Positions 1 to 12,303 are shown, numbered from the stretch's first letter. The stretch is 64,000 nt of DNA from Saussurea involucrata (GCA_033807775.1 CM066322.1:22557001-22621000), one strand, 5' to 3'. Made by a program: numbers and translations. Notes: generated from the letters alone by a model not told the origin.

Positions 1-75
1 TTAGATGAATTATTTTCATTTATGTTCTTTTACAGAATTATGTCTAGACTTATATACTTGTTTGGTATCATTCAG

Positions 76-595
76 TTACCATCCTGTCCCTATAGTGTTT
101 TCTCATGGAAAGGGGTCAGCTATTTGGGATCCAGAAGGCAAAAATATCTTAGCCAATAAATTTTATGTGAAGTCCATTTGTACATCTATCATCATAGGTT
201 TATTTTTTAGTCTAATTATCTAAATATATGTAGGAACATTTGTTTCTATCTGCGGGATCTCTATATATCAATGTGTTAATGACTTGGATCAATTCTCTCA
301 CTTTAGATTAAATAATATCTCATCTTAAAGTCTACAAAGAGTTATTTTCGGATCATAAAACCTGGGATCCAGAAGGCAAAAATATCTTGACTTCCTTGCA
401 GCTTACTCTGCAGTTAATCAGGTGAGTATAACGTTTATTATTTATTATCAGAAGTTGTTGGTGGAAGTAGTGTATTGTTTGTAGTTTTGGTTTTCTTGCA
501 TTATTGGATCAATGGGTTTTATTTTTGTTTTTTTGCTACAGGGACATTGTCATCCAAAGATCATGAAAGCATTAGTTGAGCAGGCACAAAAAGGA
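76..595 (+). pseudogene. Ornithine aminotransferase exon remnants
   Basis: Three blocks read as the N-terminal part of delta-ornithine aminotransferase, a PLP enzyme of mitochondrial ornithine/proline metabolism. Block 1 (76-150) follows an AG acceptor and gives HPVPIVFSHGKGSAIWDPEGK. Block 2 (363-421) repeats WDPEGK and continues YLDFLAAYSAVNQ to a CAG|GTGAGT donor. Block 3 (542-595) follows a TACAG acceptor and gives GHCHPKIMKALVEQAQK in the same phase. The family motif order is preserved, but the frame breaks after block 3 and nothing of the PLP-binding domain follows. Blocks 1 and 2 overlap in a 26-bp direct repeat with 212 bp of unrelated sequence between. This is a gene fragment, not a functional gene. 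The family assignment comes from remembered motif order, and no alignment was run. Confidence 0.7.
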
Positions 596-2957
596 GATTT
601 CAATCTTGATTTGATTAAGTGCAGCAGTAACATCCACATACCTGAGCGATGAGACAGCGGTTCAGGGGACTGATTTATCGCCTCTTTAATTGTATGCTTT
701 TGCAGTCTGCATTTAAAAATACATATACAACTTATTGAGACAAATCCAATACCTAATGTCATAAAATTAAACCAAAAAAATTCATCTGTTTATGCAATTA
801 CATGACTTAAAGCTTACCCATCAATCCTATGGTCTTAGTCTTCCTAAGTTTCATCTAATTGCTTTGGTTTGGGATGGATTACTATGGGTAGTGGATTTCA
901 ACAGCTATATTTGGCCCTCTTTCGTCTTCAAATTTTTGGTGTTAATATTTTGGTCTTAAAGTATACAGCAGGCCTAATTCCAACAGTTTTGGTCTGCTAC
1001 TGATATGGACTACATATTTCTGTTTATTGGTATAATTTTGAGTGCAATGATTATGGATTGCATAATTGCTTTCAGATTCATTTATCGACAGTGACCTCTG
1101 GTTCTGCACAATGGTTTGGTCCAGATCAGCTCTTTGGCCTCTGGTTCTGCCATCTTTGTTCAATTTGGGCACGTTACTGTGTAAGATTCTTGGTCTTTGC
1201 TATGCCTTTTATCGAGCAAGATATTTTGTCCTAGCTATTTGGTTTTTGTTTCTATAAAACTTAAAATAGCGGTTCCTGGTGTGGTCTGTTAAAAACAAAC
1301 GGAAACCAAACCAGTTTATCTGTTTTTCGTCTCTCATTGATCCGTTTGAATATATTTTACTTAACAGTTATCGGTGTGAAGTGATATACGAAGTATGTTT
1401 TTAAAGTCTCTAACCTGGTTTGCAAAAAATTGATGATGGTTAAAATCAAAATCTGGAATTGTTTTTGAACTTCAATCTAACCAGCAAGATTTTTTTTTTT
1501 GTAAAAATAAGATGTTAGTGTTGTTTGAAGACGTATAAGAAGAACATTTGGCTCAGACGGCCGCTTTGTTTGTTTGTTTCCAAATTGCCAAGAATGTAGT
1601 TTAGGCAAAGCCTAGATGAACCTTATCCAAAAAAAACATTTGGCTCAATTAGTTTGGGATAAAACTGGAAATTGGAGGACTCATCCTATTAATGTTAAGT
1701 AGATTTTCTTGCAGACAAAGAACACGTGATACAAACGATTTTCTTACTCAGTTGATGGTAAGTTCTTCGTTTGTATTACTCAGTTATTCTGTCGTAGGAT
1801 TTAGTGTGATACAAACAAAAAACACGTGTACCTGAGAAATTTGGCAGGCACTATTAGGTTTTGAAGTCTGTAATTTCGAAGGACACCTTTGAATAGCTGT
1901 GCATCAGCTCATCATGTGGACACCTTGCTCTCATTTGGATGCATATTAGTTTGAAACTTTGAATAGCTGGTTAGTTGAAGTGTGTTGTTAGGGATGTAAC
2001 AATAGTGTGCCAACTTTGTGAGAGACCATTGTTATTTGTGTGTGCCAAAGTTTTGAACTTTGTGTTAAAATTTATGCGTGTAAACTGTTGGATTGCAATG
2101 TAAATGTTATCATGTTTATTTATGCTATCAACTAATAATTTTGATGCTGACAAGAAGTTGGGTGTTCTTTTTAGGAAGGTTGTTATTTGTTTGACTTCAA
2201 GTGTTTGATCTCCTCACTTGCCATTAAGCGCTTACCCGGTAGCGTTTGATAAACAACCTCTAGCTTTTAATGTGCTTACCATTATTTAGCGTTATTTTAT
2301 CGTATTTAGGTTTTGTCTTGATTTTGCTGTGACAATCTCGAAAAGCAAACCACAATCAAATATAATCTCAAAAACAAGGGGAAAACATTAAATTCTATCC
2401 ATGGTTGAAGTAAGGTCTGCAATACATCCTACCTCTTTCAACCCTTAGTTATCTAGTGGGATATACATGATTCATTTGGTTTGGTTTATCTTTCCAAAAG
2501 ATGAAACATTGCAATCTTTTCAGGACAACCAAAACTGAAAAGTGTTGCTTCTTTAGTGCATTAAGCTAAATTCAGGTATTATAGATTAGACCTCTATGTC
2601 AAGATCCACGATGATTTAAGAAGTTAATTTAAGGTATTCCCTCCATTCTTAACTAAGAACTGGAAGTTGATTAATAATATGAAGAACTTCAAACACAAAA
2701 ATTATTCTAGTTGTAGTAGGGTTTATCTACATTGGCGATTTCTTCTACAAATCTTAAAATGCACATCAATTTTAAGATGAAAATTACATGTTTGGCATTC
2801 AATATCAAAACTGCAGTTATTCTCCTTTGGAACAGAGGAAGTAAACAATTCAACACATGCAGTCTATCGCCTAAACAATCAAAAATGAAAGTATCCATAA
2901 ATTCAAATACTAAACAATCAAATTCACGGCATAAAAACGCATTCTACCTTCCGAAAT
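596..2957. other. Noncoding, no recognised feature
   Basis: AT-rich sequence with short T and A runs (for example a T tract near 1492-1500). Open frames here are under 85 codons, overlap on both strands and match nothing I recognise. It may be decayed intron or intergenic DNA around the aminotransferase fragment. Confidence 0.5.
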
Positions 2958-4748
2958 ACCAAAAACACAGTATATTATACTAAAATCAAATGAAATCAGG
3001 CGAATTAGACGATTAGTATTACCAGGACAATGCTTTTACAAAGATGATGAATGGATGCGGCACCGAGAATGTCTCTTCGATTTCTTCTACAAATCTTAAT
3101 ATGAAGAAACACTAAAATCAAAAAACAAAGACGATTAGATTTCTTCTTTCATTTCAATTCAGTTAATATGATAAAACCCTAAAATCAATCGTACCTGAAA
3201 CGACACCTGGAGAAGAAACACTGAGATCTTGAAACAAGAACACGTATCCAAAGAAAACCCGTCTGTGATTGCAAATAAGAACACGTATCCAAAGAAACAA
3301 GAAAATATGATCAAAATAAAAAACAAGCACATTGTAATCGCATGATTTTAGAAGAAACACTAAAATCAAAAACCAATAAAACCCTAAAATCTATCGTACC
3401 TGAACACTGGGATGTTGATATGAACCTGAATGGCCATCGTGGAGTATAAAAGGCCTGCGTGCGTTGGAGAGGGCGACGGAAGAGAAAGAGTCGTCTTGAT
3501 ACTCTCGGTCTTGAAACTCTCAGTCGCCATCATTGCAAACTCTCAGTCGCCATCATTTTAAACCAAAAACACAGTATATTATACTAAAATCAAATGAAAT
3601 CAGGCGAATTAGACGATTAGTATTACTAGGACAATGCTTTTACAAAGATGATGAATGGATGCGGCACCGAGAATGTCTCTTCGATTTCTTCTACAAATCT
3701 TAATATGAAGAAACACTAAAATCAAAAAACAAAGACGATTAGATTTCTTCTTTCATTTCAATTCAGTTAATATGATAAAACCCTAAAATCAATCGTACCT
3801 GAAACGACACCTGGAGAAGAAACACTGAGATCTTGAAACAAGAACACGTATCCAAAGAAAACCCGTCTGTGATTGCAAATAAGAACACGTATCCAAAGAA
3901 ACAAGAAAATATGATCAAAATAAAAAACAAGCACATTGTAATCGCATGATTTTAGAAGAAACACTAAAATCAAAAACCAATAAAACCCTAAAATCTATCG
4001 TACCTGAACACTGGGATGTTGATATGAACCTGAATGGCCATCATGGAGTATAAAAGGCCTGCGTGCGTTGGAGAGGGCGACGGAAGAGAAAGAGTCGTCT
4101 TGATACTCTCGGTCTTGAAACTCTCAGTCGCCATCATTGCAAACTCTCAGTCGCCATCATTTTAAACCAAAAACACAGTATATTATACTAAAATCAAATG
4201 AAATCAGGCGAATTAGACGATTAGTATTACCAGGACAATGCTTTTACAAAGATGATGAATGGATGCGGCACCGAGAATGTCTCTTCGATTTCTTCTACAA
4301 ATCTTAATATGAAGAAACACTAAAATCAAAAAACAAAGACGATTAGATTTCTTCTTTCATTTCAATTCAGTTAATATGATAAAACCCTAAAATCAATCGT
4401 ACCTGAAACGACACCTGGAGAAGAAACACTGAGATCTTGAAACAAGAACACGTATCCAAAGAAAACCCGTCTGTGATTGCAAATAAGAACACGTATCCAA
4501 AGAAACAAGAAAATATGATCAAAATCAAAAACAAGCACATTGTAATCGCATGATTTTAGAAGAAACACTAAAATCAAAAACCAATAAAACCCTAAAATCT
4601 ATCGTGAACACTGGGATGTTGATATGAACCTGAATGGCCATCGTGGAGTATAAAAGGCCTGCGTGCGTTGGAGAGGGCGACGGAAGAGAAAGAGTCGTCT
4701 TGATACTCTCAGTCGCCATCATTGCAAACTCTCAGTCGCCATCATTTT
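2958..4748. repeat. Three tandem copies of a 604-bp unit
   Basis: Copies start at 2958, 3562 and 4166, exactly 604 bp apart. The first two are almost identical. The third lacks 4 bp near 4606 and 15 bp near 4711 and ends in a duplicated 'cagtcgccatcatttta'. Each unit contains two AAACCCTAAA telo-box-like motifs, a doubled 'acacgtatccaaagaaa' and, on the plus strand, TATAAAAGGCC. On the minus strand each unit has an ATGGCGACTGAGAG start leading to a CAG|GTACG donor-like site, with TTAGGGTTT just inside the putative intron. That looks like a repeated promoter / first exon / first intron block. The peptide (MATESFKTESIKTTLSL...) is not one I recognise. Confidence 0.9.
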
Positions 4749-5791
4749 AAGGAGAGAGATTAAGGGTTCAGTCGCCATCATTTTAAGGAGAGAGCGGGAA
4801 GGATTTTAAGAGATTTTAAGACTGTGTATAAAGAAGCAGTACCTTATGCATTGGTGTTTGTTTTTAAAAAAAAGTATTTTAAGACTTTAAGATAGTTGGT
4901 GTAAATGCTTTATAAGGTAGTATAGATATATTCCAATAAAATTTAATAACAAGTAAACTAAAATGTATAAAGTGATATGGTTTATTGTCATCAATAAGGC
5001 TATTTAACATGTATAGTCGGGTTTATAAGAAAACAGTAATAATACTATTTAACATGGGTTCATACAAAAACAATAACTAAATAAGAATATAAGAGAGTGA
5101 ATATAGTCCACATAATTCATTAAATAGTGCCTTAAATACAAAAGTTAAAAAACAAATAAATAAGGCATACAAAATATTTTTGTATATAGGTATTTATTTT
5201 ATATTTTCTCTTTAGTATTTACCACTTTTGCGATTTAATGTGATTTAACTTTATATTTAAAACATTTATTTTCTATTTAAGGTATTTAACATAACCTTAA
5301 TTTAATTTTAATTTAAAGAATTTATTTTTTAATTAATTAAGGTAATATTTAAAACATTATAATTTTCATTAAAATCATGTATAATTCACAATTAATTGAC
5401 TTTAAAAAACCTAAATCATATGTAATTTAAAACGTGAAAAACAGTAATTCAAATAAAAACATCAAAAATAAAAATAATGGACGAATCACAGTTTAGGTCC
5501 CACTTTCAAAGAATTCATTAAACCTCATGAACCAAAATTAGAGTTTACTCTTAAAATTATAATTTTGTGTTATTTATTTAAATTCTAAGCGTATGAAAAT
5601 ATATGATTGAAATCTATTTTTTTGGTGAAATAGAAAATATAATTAAGGTGAAGATTTGAAGTAGGGTAAAGTTTAATTTCATTAAATGGAAAGATTTTAT
5701 ATCCGTTGTTTCGATTCACTTCCGACCGACCTACCACCACCACAGGTATATACATATCTCATCGATCAATCCCATAATCAGAAAATATAAC
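4749..5791. other. AT-rich noncoding DNA
   Basis: No gene is visible. A 36-bp stretch at about 4958-4992 ('aaaatgtataaagtgata' and flanks) recurs with one visible change at 52704-52739, directly beside the Gypsy-C insertion. It is therefore part of a dispersed host repeat. Confidence 0.5.
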
Positions 5792-5794
5792 TAA

Positions 5795-6841
5795 GGCGGC
5801 GTTTGGTTCGCAGAATGTTTTTGGATGGAATGGAATATGTCAAAGGAATTTGACTTTGAAGGAATTAGAATGGAATGTTGTCAGGTTTGACCAACTGTTT
5901 GGTTCACAAAATTGGAATGAAATCTGTTAAATGAATTGGAATCTGTCTGTTTGGTTCACAGAATGTAACTTTGGAATTGGAATGAAATTTTGGTAAATGA
6001 CCAAAATACCCTTTTGATAATTTTAATTGTTTTTTTCAAAAAAAAACGTTTTAATAAATAGTCATTATATACTTTATTTATATACTAAAAATGTAACAAT
6101 ACTCTACACACTGAATTGCAAAACAGGAGTGGAGAAAAGAGTTTATTGACTTTTTTTGACAGAATCATAAAATGAACACTGAATTGCAAGAAACCAACAC
6201 TGAATTGCAGCCAAATTACCTCTCAATAGTAGAACCCAGATACAAAAAACTCAAAATACGAAAGATTAAAGAGAAGCATAACGAGAAACAAGTAATAACA
6301 ACAACACAACTGGCCACTAAATATGTAAATCGCTGGTTAAAAGAGATGTTTCAAACTGAGTTTGCAGAAAACAGTCGATGTTTCAAACTGATGCAAGAAT
6401 CCATGGAACACAGTCGATGTTTCAAACTGAGTTTGCAGGAAACGATTGGGCTCGATGACAAGAAGAAAAGGAGGAGAGAACGAACCTGTCGATGTTGCTG
6501 TCGATCGATGGTGAAGAAAACGACCGTTGTCGTCGATGGAGAAGAAAACGATTGGGCTCGATGGAGAAGAAAACGATTTGGGGTCGATGGAATGGGAGTG
6601 TCGGTTGCAGGTATATCAATTAGGGCAAGGGTATTTTTAGAATAAAAATAGTGAGACATTCTATTCCTTTAAAATCCTTACATAGTGTGATGGAATGTCA
6701 AGAATGGAAAATAAAGAATTCAATGGAAAATTTTGAGATTCCAAACTACAAAAGATTGAACCAAACACCGGAATGAAATATGATAAATGGAATGTTACAT
6801 TCCAATTCACCAGATTCCATCACTTTCCACCGAATGCCACC
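5795..6841. mobile_element. PIF/Harbinger-like non-autonomous DNA transposon
   Basis: The element starts GGCGGCGTTTGGTTCGC and its other end, reverse-complemented, starts GGTGGCATTCGGTGG. These are imperfect terminal inverted repeats flanked by the trinucleotide TAA on both sides (5792-5794 and 6842-6844), the TTA/TAA target preference of the PIF/Harbinger (Tourist-like) group. Subterminal regions are rich in 'gga/tggaatg' words in inverted orientation. The interior has no transposase. A 157-codon frame at 6172-6645 is made of short internal duplications ('gaagaaaacgat', 'cagtcgatgtttcaaactg') and is probably not a gene. At 1047 bp it is long for a MITE. A hAT assignment is disfavoured by the 3-bp target duplication. 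Confidence 0.7.
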
Positions 6842-7718
6842 TAAGTTTTCTTCGCTAGAATCTGCATTTCTTCACCATCTTCATCTTCTGATATGATCAT
6901 CGTCTGTAGCAGCTACACTGATTCAGTAACCTCTTCATTCAATTCATCCTTCACCCACATATATGGTCACTTTAATCTCAACAATATTTCGAAAAATCTC
7001 CAACTCACTTTTACTTTTACTTTTTAATTCTTCACGAGTTTCCAAATTCCTTCCTAGATTTGTGAATTTCAAACCCACATATGGTTCAACGTTCTACTCT
7101 AACAATATCACAACCCTAAGTTTGATTCAATCATAAATTCATACGCGATTATGGTACTTCAATCAATTCTAGCCAATTTCTATGACTGTATTTTTGTATA
7201 ATAGATTTGGGTTTTCTTTTTCCTTGATTGATTGCTGAATCACATTTACTTTTTTTTTTGTATATCTCTGTAACTTTAATCGTGTTTCTTTTGATTTTTT
7301 GGCATTGTAAAATTAGGGTGTTTGGAAGAGGGTATGAACAGGAAATCCAGATAATAGTTTAGAAAGTGGGCTTCCGCCAAAGGGATAGGGGTTCAAGAAA
7401 GAGCTCTGAATATGAATAGGAATCTCTTTAGAAACTCTGATCATCTGCAAATCGATAACCGAAATAGTATTGGTAGTAATGGAGTGTTAACAGAAGAAGA
7501 ACTTCGATCTCACCCTTGTTTTCTGGTTCCATCTGTCCTTCCCAAATGTGTCCATGCAAGGTAAATAATATATCTGTTTAATTATGAATTGCACATTGAA
7601 ATGGTAAGTAAGTTGGGATTGGTTTGTTATTATTTTAGCCCCCATACTCAACTCCTTTACCATAAGCACATTTAAGCATGTGTGTCAACAAATCAATATG
7701 CTTGTATAGTTGTATTTA
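6842..7718. other. Noncoding, no recognised feature
   Basis: T-rich, intron-like sequence without a supported frame. It leads into the repeat mosaic that begins near 7.7 kb. Confidence 0.4.
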
Positions 7719-7830
7719 CAGTGGCAATGGAGTGCTGTGCTAAACATGCTACACATGGGTAGTCAAATGAACCCTTGATTCAACTCCAACAAGATGCACC
7801 CGATTGTAAAGGTACAAATATGCATATTAT
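7719..7830 (+). repeat. Host repeat module alpha (first of three copies)
   Basis: The module 'agtggcratggagtgctgtg...gctacacatgggta...' occurs at 7719-7830, 8834-8960 and 10138-10275, always followed by 'aaaggtatgaa.ctgc.tattata'. The second copy gives the longest open stretch (VAMECCANLATHGYSNEPL), which has a faint look of an armadillo-type helix. The other copies have a stop or frameshift at the same place. These look like diverged copies of one former exon plus donor site, repeated in the same orientation over about 2.5 kb. Confidence 0.6.
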
Positions 7831-8053
7831 AAATATTCTTTTATCGTAGAGAAATAGCAAACGTAAGTTGTTGATAGTGTTAAAAAGGAACATCTAATAA
7901 GTTACAAGTGGGCTGTGTCAATTGTCATTTTGTTGATTGCCGGTTGTGTATCATCTTCAGATGGTTCTGTCTCTTTGGTACTGCTGTATTCTTATGGTAT
8001 TTAATGGTAGTTCTAATTATAATAATGTCAATTATTATATAACCCGTTCTTTT

Positions 8054-8122
8054 GCAGACTTTGTGGATATGGGACTCAGTTATCATTTATGTGGTCTACG
8101 TAACCTGCTCCACCCCTGTTAG
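8054..8122 (+). repeat. Host repeat module beta (first of five copies)
   Basis: A 'tgcagactttgtgagatgg' block, preceded by an intron-acceptor-like TTTTGCAG in several copies and followed in three of them by 'gatatggga.ccagttatcatttctgtggtct'. Copies lie near 8054, 10850, 14100, 14846 and 17466. All are on the plus strand and none is open for long. The recurring order with modules gamma and delta shows that this 10-kb tract arose by repeated duplication of a host segment. Confidence 0.55.
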
Positions 8123-8129
8123 ATCATTT

Positions 8130-8300
8130 CATTTCATGTTTCTCGCCCTGAGGTTGAAGCCAACTATCATGCAATAGCGGTTTCTGGATAGTTCTCTAAA
8201 CATCGGTCCTTTATCGGTCATTGTCCTTTTTCCCTCCACTTCTTTGCATACATTTTTCTATTAGGTTTTATGTTAATATGTTCATTAGGTATGAGCAAAC
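8130..8300 (+). repeat. Host repeat module with weak Copia RNase H resemblance
   Basis: About 170 bp matching 12920-13090 at high identity ('gaggttgaagccaact', 'agcggtttctggatagttct', 'ctccactt.tttgcata'). One frame reads SRPEVEANYHAIAVSG, which resembles the SRSxxEAEYxAxA stretch of Copia RNase H. It is too short and isolated to call a retrotransposon with confidence. Related 'catgcaacagtg.tttctagatggtt' pieces occur near 8528 and 9118. Confidence 0.4.
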
Positions 8301-8957
8301 ATTAGAATTTTGATAATTTTCATAGAATCATGCACGCTAATGCCCCATAAATTTAGGCTTTTTCCAGAATTCTTGTTTCAAGTGGCTCATCTTTATTTGT
8401 TTTTTGCAGTTACTGTTTACCCTATTAGATCTTGATTGATTACATCATCCGGATTGGTTCCAACTTATTCACAAGTTTCAGGTTCTCTTTTGAAAAGAAA
8501 TAATCTGTTTTAGCTTCTTTAATTTAGTCATGCAACAGTGATTTCTAGATGGTTGTCTGAACATCTGTTTTCGAGGTATGGCATTAAAAGAGATTATAGT
8601 TTTCGAGGGATGGGGTTTCGCTTGACCAATACTTGTCTGGGTGATGGCTTTGTTTGTTTTTAAGAAAAGACAATGCTTGTTTCTTTGATTTCTGATTAAA
8701 ACATATGAAAATGCATGTTCTTGATGGCATTCTGAAGTCTCATAAGTCGGCAATTCAATTCGGGATCAGTTTTGTTCTTATTTTACCCCTCATACATTTA
8801 AGCGTGTTTAACAAATCAATATGCTTGTATTTACAGTGGCGATGGAGTGCTGTGCTAATCTTGCTACACATGGGTACTCAAATGAACCTTTGATCCGACT
8901 CCAAGCAGGAGGGTAGAGCCTGATTGTAATAAAGGTATGAACCTGCATATTATACTC

Positions 8958-9520
8958 CAATAATTGTTTCCACTTCATGAAACTTCTCTATTTTACAAAT
9001 AAAACCACTTGTTCATGAATGTCAAACTTCCATACATTTCTGCCCTCTCAATTATCTCATTTCACTCACATCTGTGTTTCTAGTCCTACTTACAACTTTA
9101 AAAGATCATTTCAAATGTCATGCAACAGTGGTTAGTGATTCTAGACGGTTGTTTGAACATCAGTTTTCGGAGGTATGGCATTTCAAGAGATTGTGCATTT
9201 AGAGATTCGGTGTTTGAAGGTGCGTGCTTGTATATGTGATGGCATTTCTGGACGATTTGCAGTCTTCAACATACAAAAAATATTCTTGTTCTTGAAGCTA
9301 TTCTTTAAGTCTCATGAGTTGTGGTACCATGTTTATGAAAGGGGAGAGATAGAGCAGCAAATTTGAATGCATTTGAACTTTTCAGGCATAAGGACTTGGA
9401 AGTCATTGATCATCCAAGAAGCTCATTTTCCAGTCTGTCAAGGTTATACAAGTTATTAATTTTTGGCTGACACAATCAATGTTCATAATCTTGGAATAGT
9501 TTGATTGACATATTCAATGA
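8958..9520 (+). repeat. Host repeat modules delta/epsilon; matches the Gypsy-A insertion site
   Basis: 8958-9075 ('tgtttccacttcatgaaa', 'acaaataaaaccact', 'catacatttctgc') recurs at 17845-17965. 9405-9520 ('ttttccagtctgtcaaggt', 'aatgttcataatct') recurs at 17998-18063 joined to 19746-19800. The second pair is informative because in the 9.4-kb copy the sequence is uninterrupted, so it is the empty-site version of the place where the Gypsy-A LTR inserted. Confidence 0.7.
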
Positions 9521-10368
9521 AACTTTCATATTATTTTTAAAAAAAAATACCTTACCTTTGTACTTCTTGAACCACAGCTTCAAGATTAGGGCATCGATGA
9601 GGGAGTGTGAGGTTAAAACTTAAAAGTACCTCTAATGACAGAGAAGAGAGATGTTAAGAAGCAAAACAAGAGAATGTAGGTATTAGCAGAGTGAGTGGGA
9701 TGCATCTTTTTTTCTTCTTCTGATTTCGAAGAAGAAAAAAAAGTCAAACAATACAGTTGGCTTCAACATGAATGGCCTCAGGTTCAGAGGGAGGAAGGAG
9801 CAAACCATGTGAAAATGAAAGAAAGATTGAAGCAAAGTTCTGCTAAGAAAGGTAGCACATTTATCAAGTATGTGTGGATTGTAATAATTTTCTACTTGGA
9901 TGGTTACTAAAATGCTATTGGAACGTAATCATACTTGTAATTTTGGATTGTAGGGAAAGACAAAGGTACCACTGTGGACTAGCTTTCATCGTCTGCCATG
10001 AGATATAATTTTTTCTTTCAGGATTTAGGTTTGTACATTTGTTTTATGTGCAACTTATTTATAGCATATTTTTTTGTAAGTAAGATAACTCAAACTCTCT
10101 AAGTAAAAATTCATGTTTTTCATAACTCATGCTTTGTAAGTGGCGATGGAGTGCTGTGTAAACTTGCTACACGTGGGTAGTTAGATGAACCTTTGATTTG
10201 ACTTCAGCAAGAGGGTACAGCAGTGAGGGTACAACAATGATGCACCTGATTAATGTAAAGGTATGAATCTGCTTATTATAATTATTCTTTTATCATAGAG
10301 ATAGACAGAGAAAGTGGGGGTGTAAATATGCTGATAGTGTAAAAAAGGAACATCTAATAAGTTATAAC

Positions 10369-10388
10369 GGGGGGGGGGGGGGGGGGGG
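10369..10388 (+). repeat. 20-nt poly-G tract
   Basis: An uninterrupted run of 20 G inside a host repeat whose other copies (near 7905 and 14150) have ordinary sequence at this position. It could be a true homopolymer expansion with G-quadruplex potential or an assembly artefact. Confidence 0.8.
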
Positions 10389-11090
10389 TCAATGCCAGTC
10401 GAGTATCATCTTCAGATGAAAACGAAGGAACATAAATAAACGACCTTATTTTGTGTATTATCTATCTATGGCTCTGTATCTTTGTCAATTCCAGTGTTAC
10501 CATTTGAGCTTTCTGTTTAAGCTAGTTGTTTGCTTCGTCTCATCCAATGTTGTCCCGTGGAGCTTTTAGGAAGAAAGCTTGTTCATAAATGGGGCTATAA
10601 TCATCTTGGAAGTAGGGTTAACTTTTAGCACCATAATCTGAATTACCAAACATAGAAACACTTTAGAATGCCTACATTTGTATATTCATAAAAACATACA
10701 AAATGCTTTGGAAATCCTTCATTTTTATATTCTGTTGAGATTTTGATAGTTTATTTCATCAATCCAGTCTTCTTAGTAATTGGTAAAAACCTTTCTCATT
10801 TCAAGTTTTTTCCTTCAATCTTTGCCCATGGATCAACTACATACTGTACTTTTGCAGACTTTGTGAGATGGAGATATTGCATCAGTGGATATTTCATGGT
10901 ATTCTCCTTCAGTTTATTTTTGGATTTGCACTGTATTAGTTCTCTACTGATTTGCATCTAGCTTGCAGATTTTTTCCTGTGTCAAGTAGTAGATTGCAAG
11001 GGAAAGATCCATATTTACAGCTCGTAACTTTCACTTTCTTTTTCTTTGTTCCGAGTCAAGTAGTAGATTAAGAACTTCCTATTGTTTTTC

Positions 11091-11314
11091 TTTATGAAGC
11101 CAATGCAGTTCAAGGCATCCATGCTATACAACATCTACATTGTTGTTTTTTAATTTTATATTCTAGTTGTTGACTTGTTTCTCATCAGTTTCACACTTTT
11201 TTATCCGTGATTGCAGGATGAGATCTGCATACAAATTTCGTGTTTTATGGAACTTTTTTGTTGTAAGTTGCTCATTCAAGTTCAATTTTTTCTATCTATC
11301 CGTAGCTGTTAGCA
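11091..11314 (+). repeat. Host repeat module gamma (first of several copies)
   Basis: 'tgaagccaatgcagttca.ggcatccatgctatacaac', an intron-like T-rich stretch, 'gattgcagga', then 'gcatacaa.tttcgt.ttt'. Copies are at 11091-11314, 15172-15405 and, partly, 19896-19980 and 26694-26778. The 3' 88 bp (11227-11314) recur again at 12304-12391. The third and fourth copies flank the LTR-B start, showing LTR-B inserted into this host module. Confidence 0.6.
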
Positions 11315-12303
11315 GACCCGTTTCTGACATTTTTGGGGCCCTGGGCGACTCGTAAATTTTGGGCCCTTAATATGTACCTAAAGAAATTTTAAGTAGACAT
11401 TTTTTAGGCAATTTTAAGTAGACATTTTTTACCCAGACAAGTACTTGTATTTTTTAGGCAACATGATTGAACTTGATTACTTGAACTAAATCACTAATAA
11501 TAAGCAGAACTCAAGTAAAAGGGAACAAAAGCACCTGAATTAGAACTTTGGAACATAAATGATGGAAGAGTGTCTCAGACTTCGAGTTCAACTCCCAAAT
11601 TCGGAATTCCAAGAATCCCAGTGTATGTAATCTATTACAATTTAGTAATTTATTGATTTAGACATTTAATCATTTAATCCGGAACATATAAGATACATAC
11701 AAAATGGAAAAACTAATATTCTAATAAAGAATTCAACAAAAACCCTATAAGTGAAAACTAATAAAGAATTCAACAACAAAAACCCATTATAAAGAAATAA
11801 GGAATATTGTTGACACTTGACAGAGGCAATGGATAGTTACAGCAGAATACATCGAGAAGAAATGTAGTTTAGTATTTATTTACCTAATTACCTCACCTGT
11901 TGTCTGTTGAATTCTTGAGCCCAGTAAATCCTATTCACTCCCAAATTTGAAATTTCCAATCGATTATTTGAAGTCAGAAACTCAGAATCCAAATCGAATT
12001 TATCAGAAGAAGTTCAGAACTCAATCGAATCAGAAGCCAGATCGAAATTAATCAAATTATCAGAACTCAAATCCAAATACGAAAACCATTAACCATAGAA
12101 AGGCAGAAATCGAAACACATGAACCCTAACCTTATATAGTCTGGCCATGGAACTAAAAATCGACAACGAACGTTGCAAAAATCGCCGGACAACGCACGAG
12201 CATGAGGTTGTTGACGCATCGGATTCTTCATTGTCTCATTGAACGATTGAGGAACAGAGGAACAGAATCGACGATCTGTCTGTTGATGTTGATTAATGAT
12301 TAG
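11315..12303. other. ~1-kb insertion-like segment between 88-bp direct repeats
   Basis: The 88 bp at 11227-11314 and 12304-12391 are nearly identical and the ~989 bp between them are absent from the related copy near 15.4 kb. The segment starts with 'tttctgacatttttggggcc' and 'cgactcgtaaattttgggcc', wording I associate with decayed plant DNA transposon debris. I see no terminal inverted repeats or coding frame. An 88-bp repeat is far too long for a transposon target duplication, so duplication by repair or unequal exchange is more likely. Confidence 0.45.

Noticed and set aside
2958..4748. Interstitial telomeric repeat because of CCCTAAA motifs
   Set aside because: Only isolated single motifs at fixed places in a 604-bp unit, not tandem CCCTAAA.
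8130..8300. A Copia element in the left host region
   Set aside because: Only a 16-residue RNase H-like phrase without LTRs, primer site or other domains.
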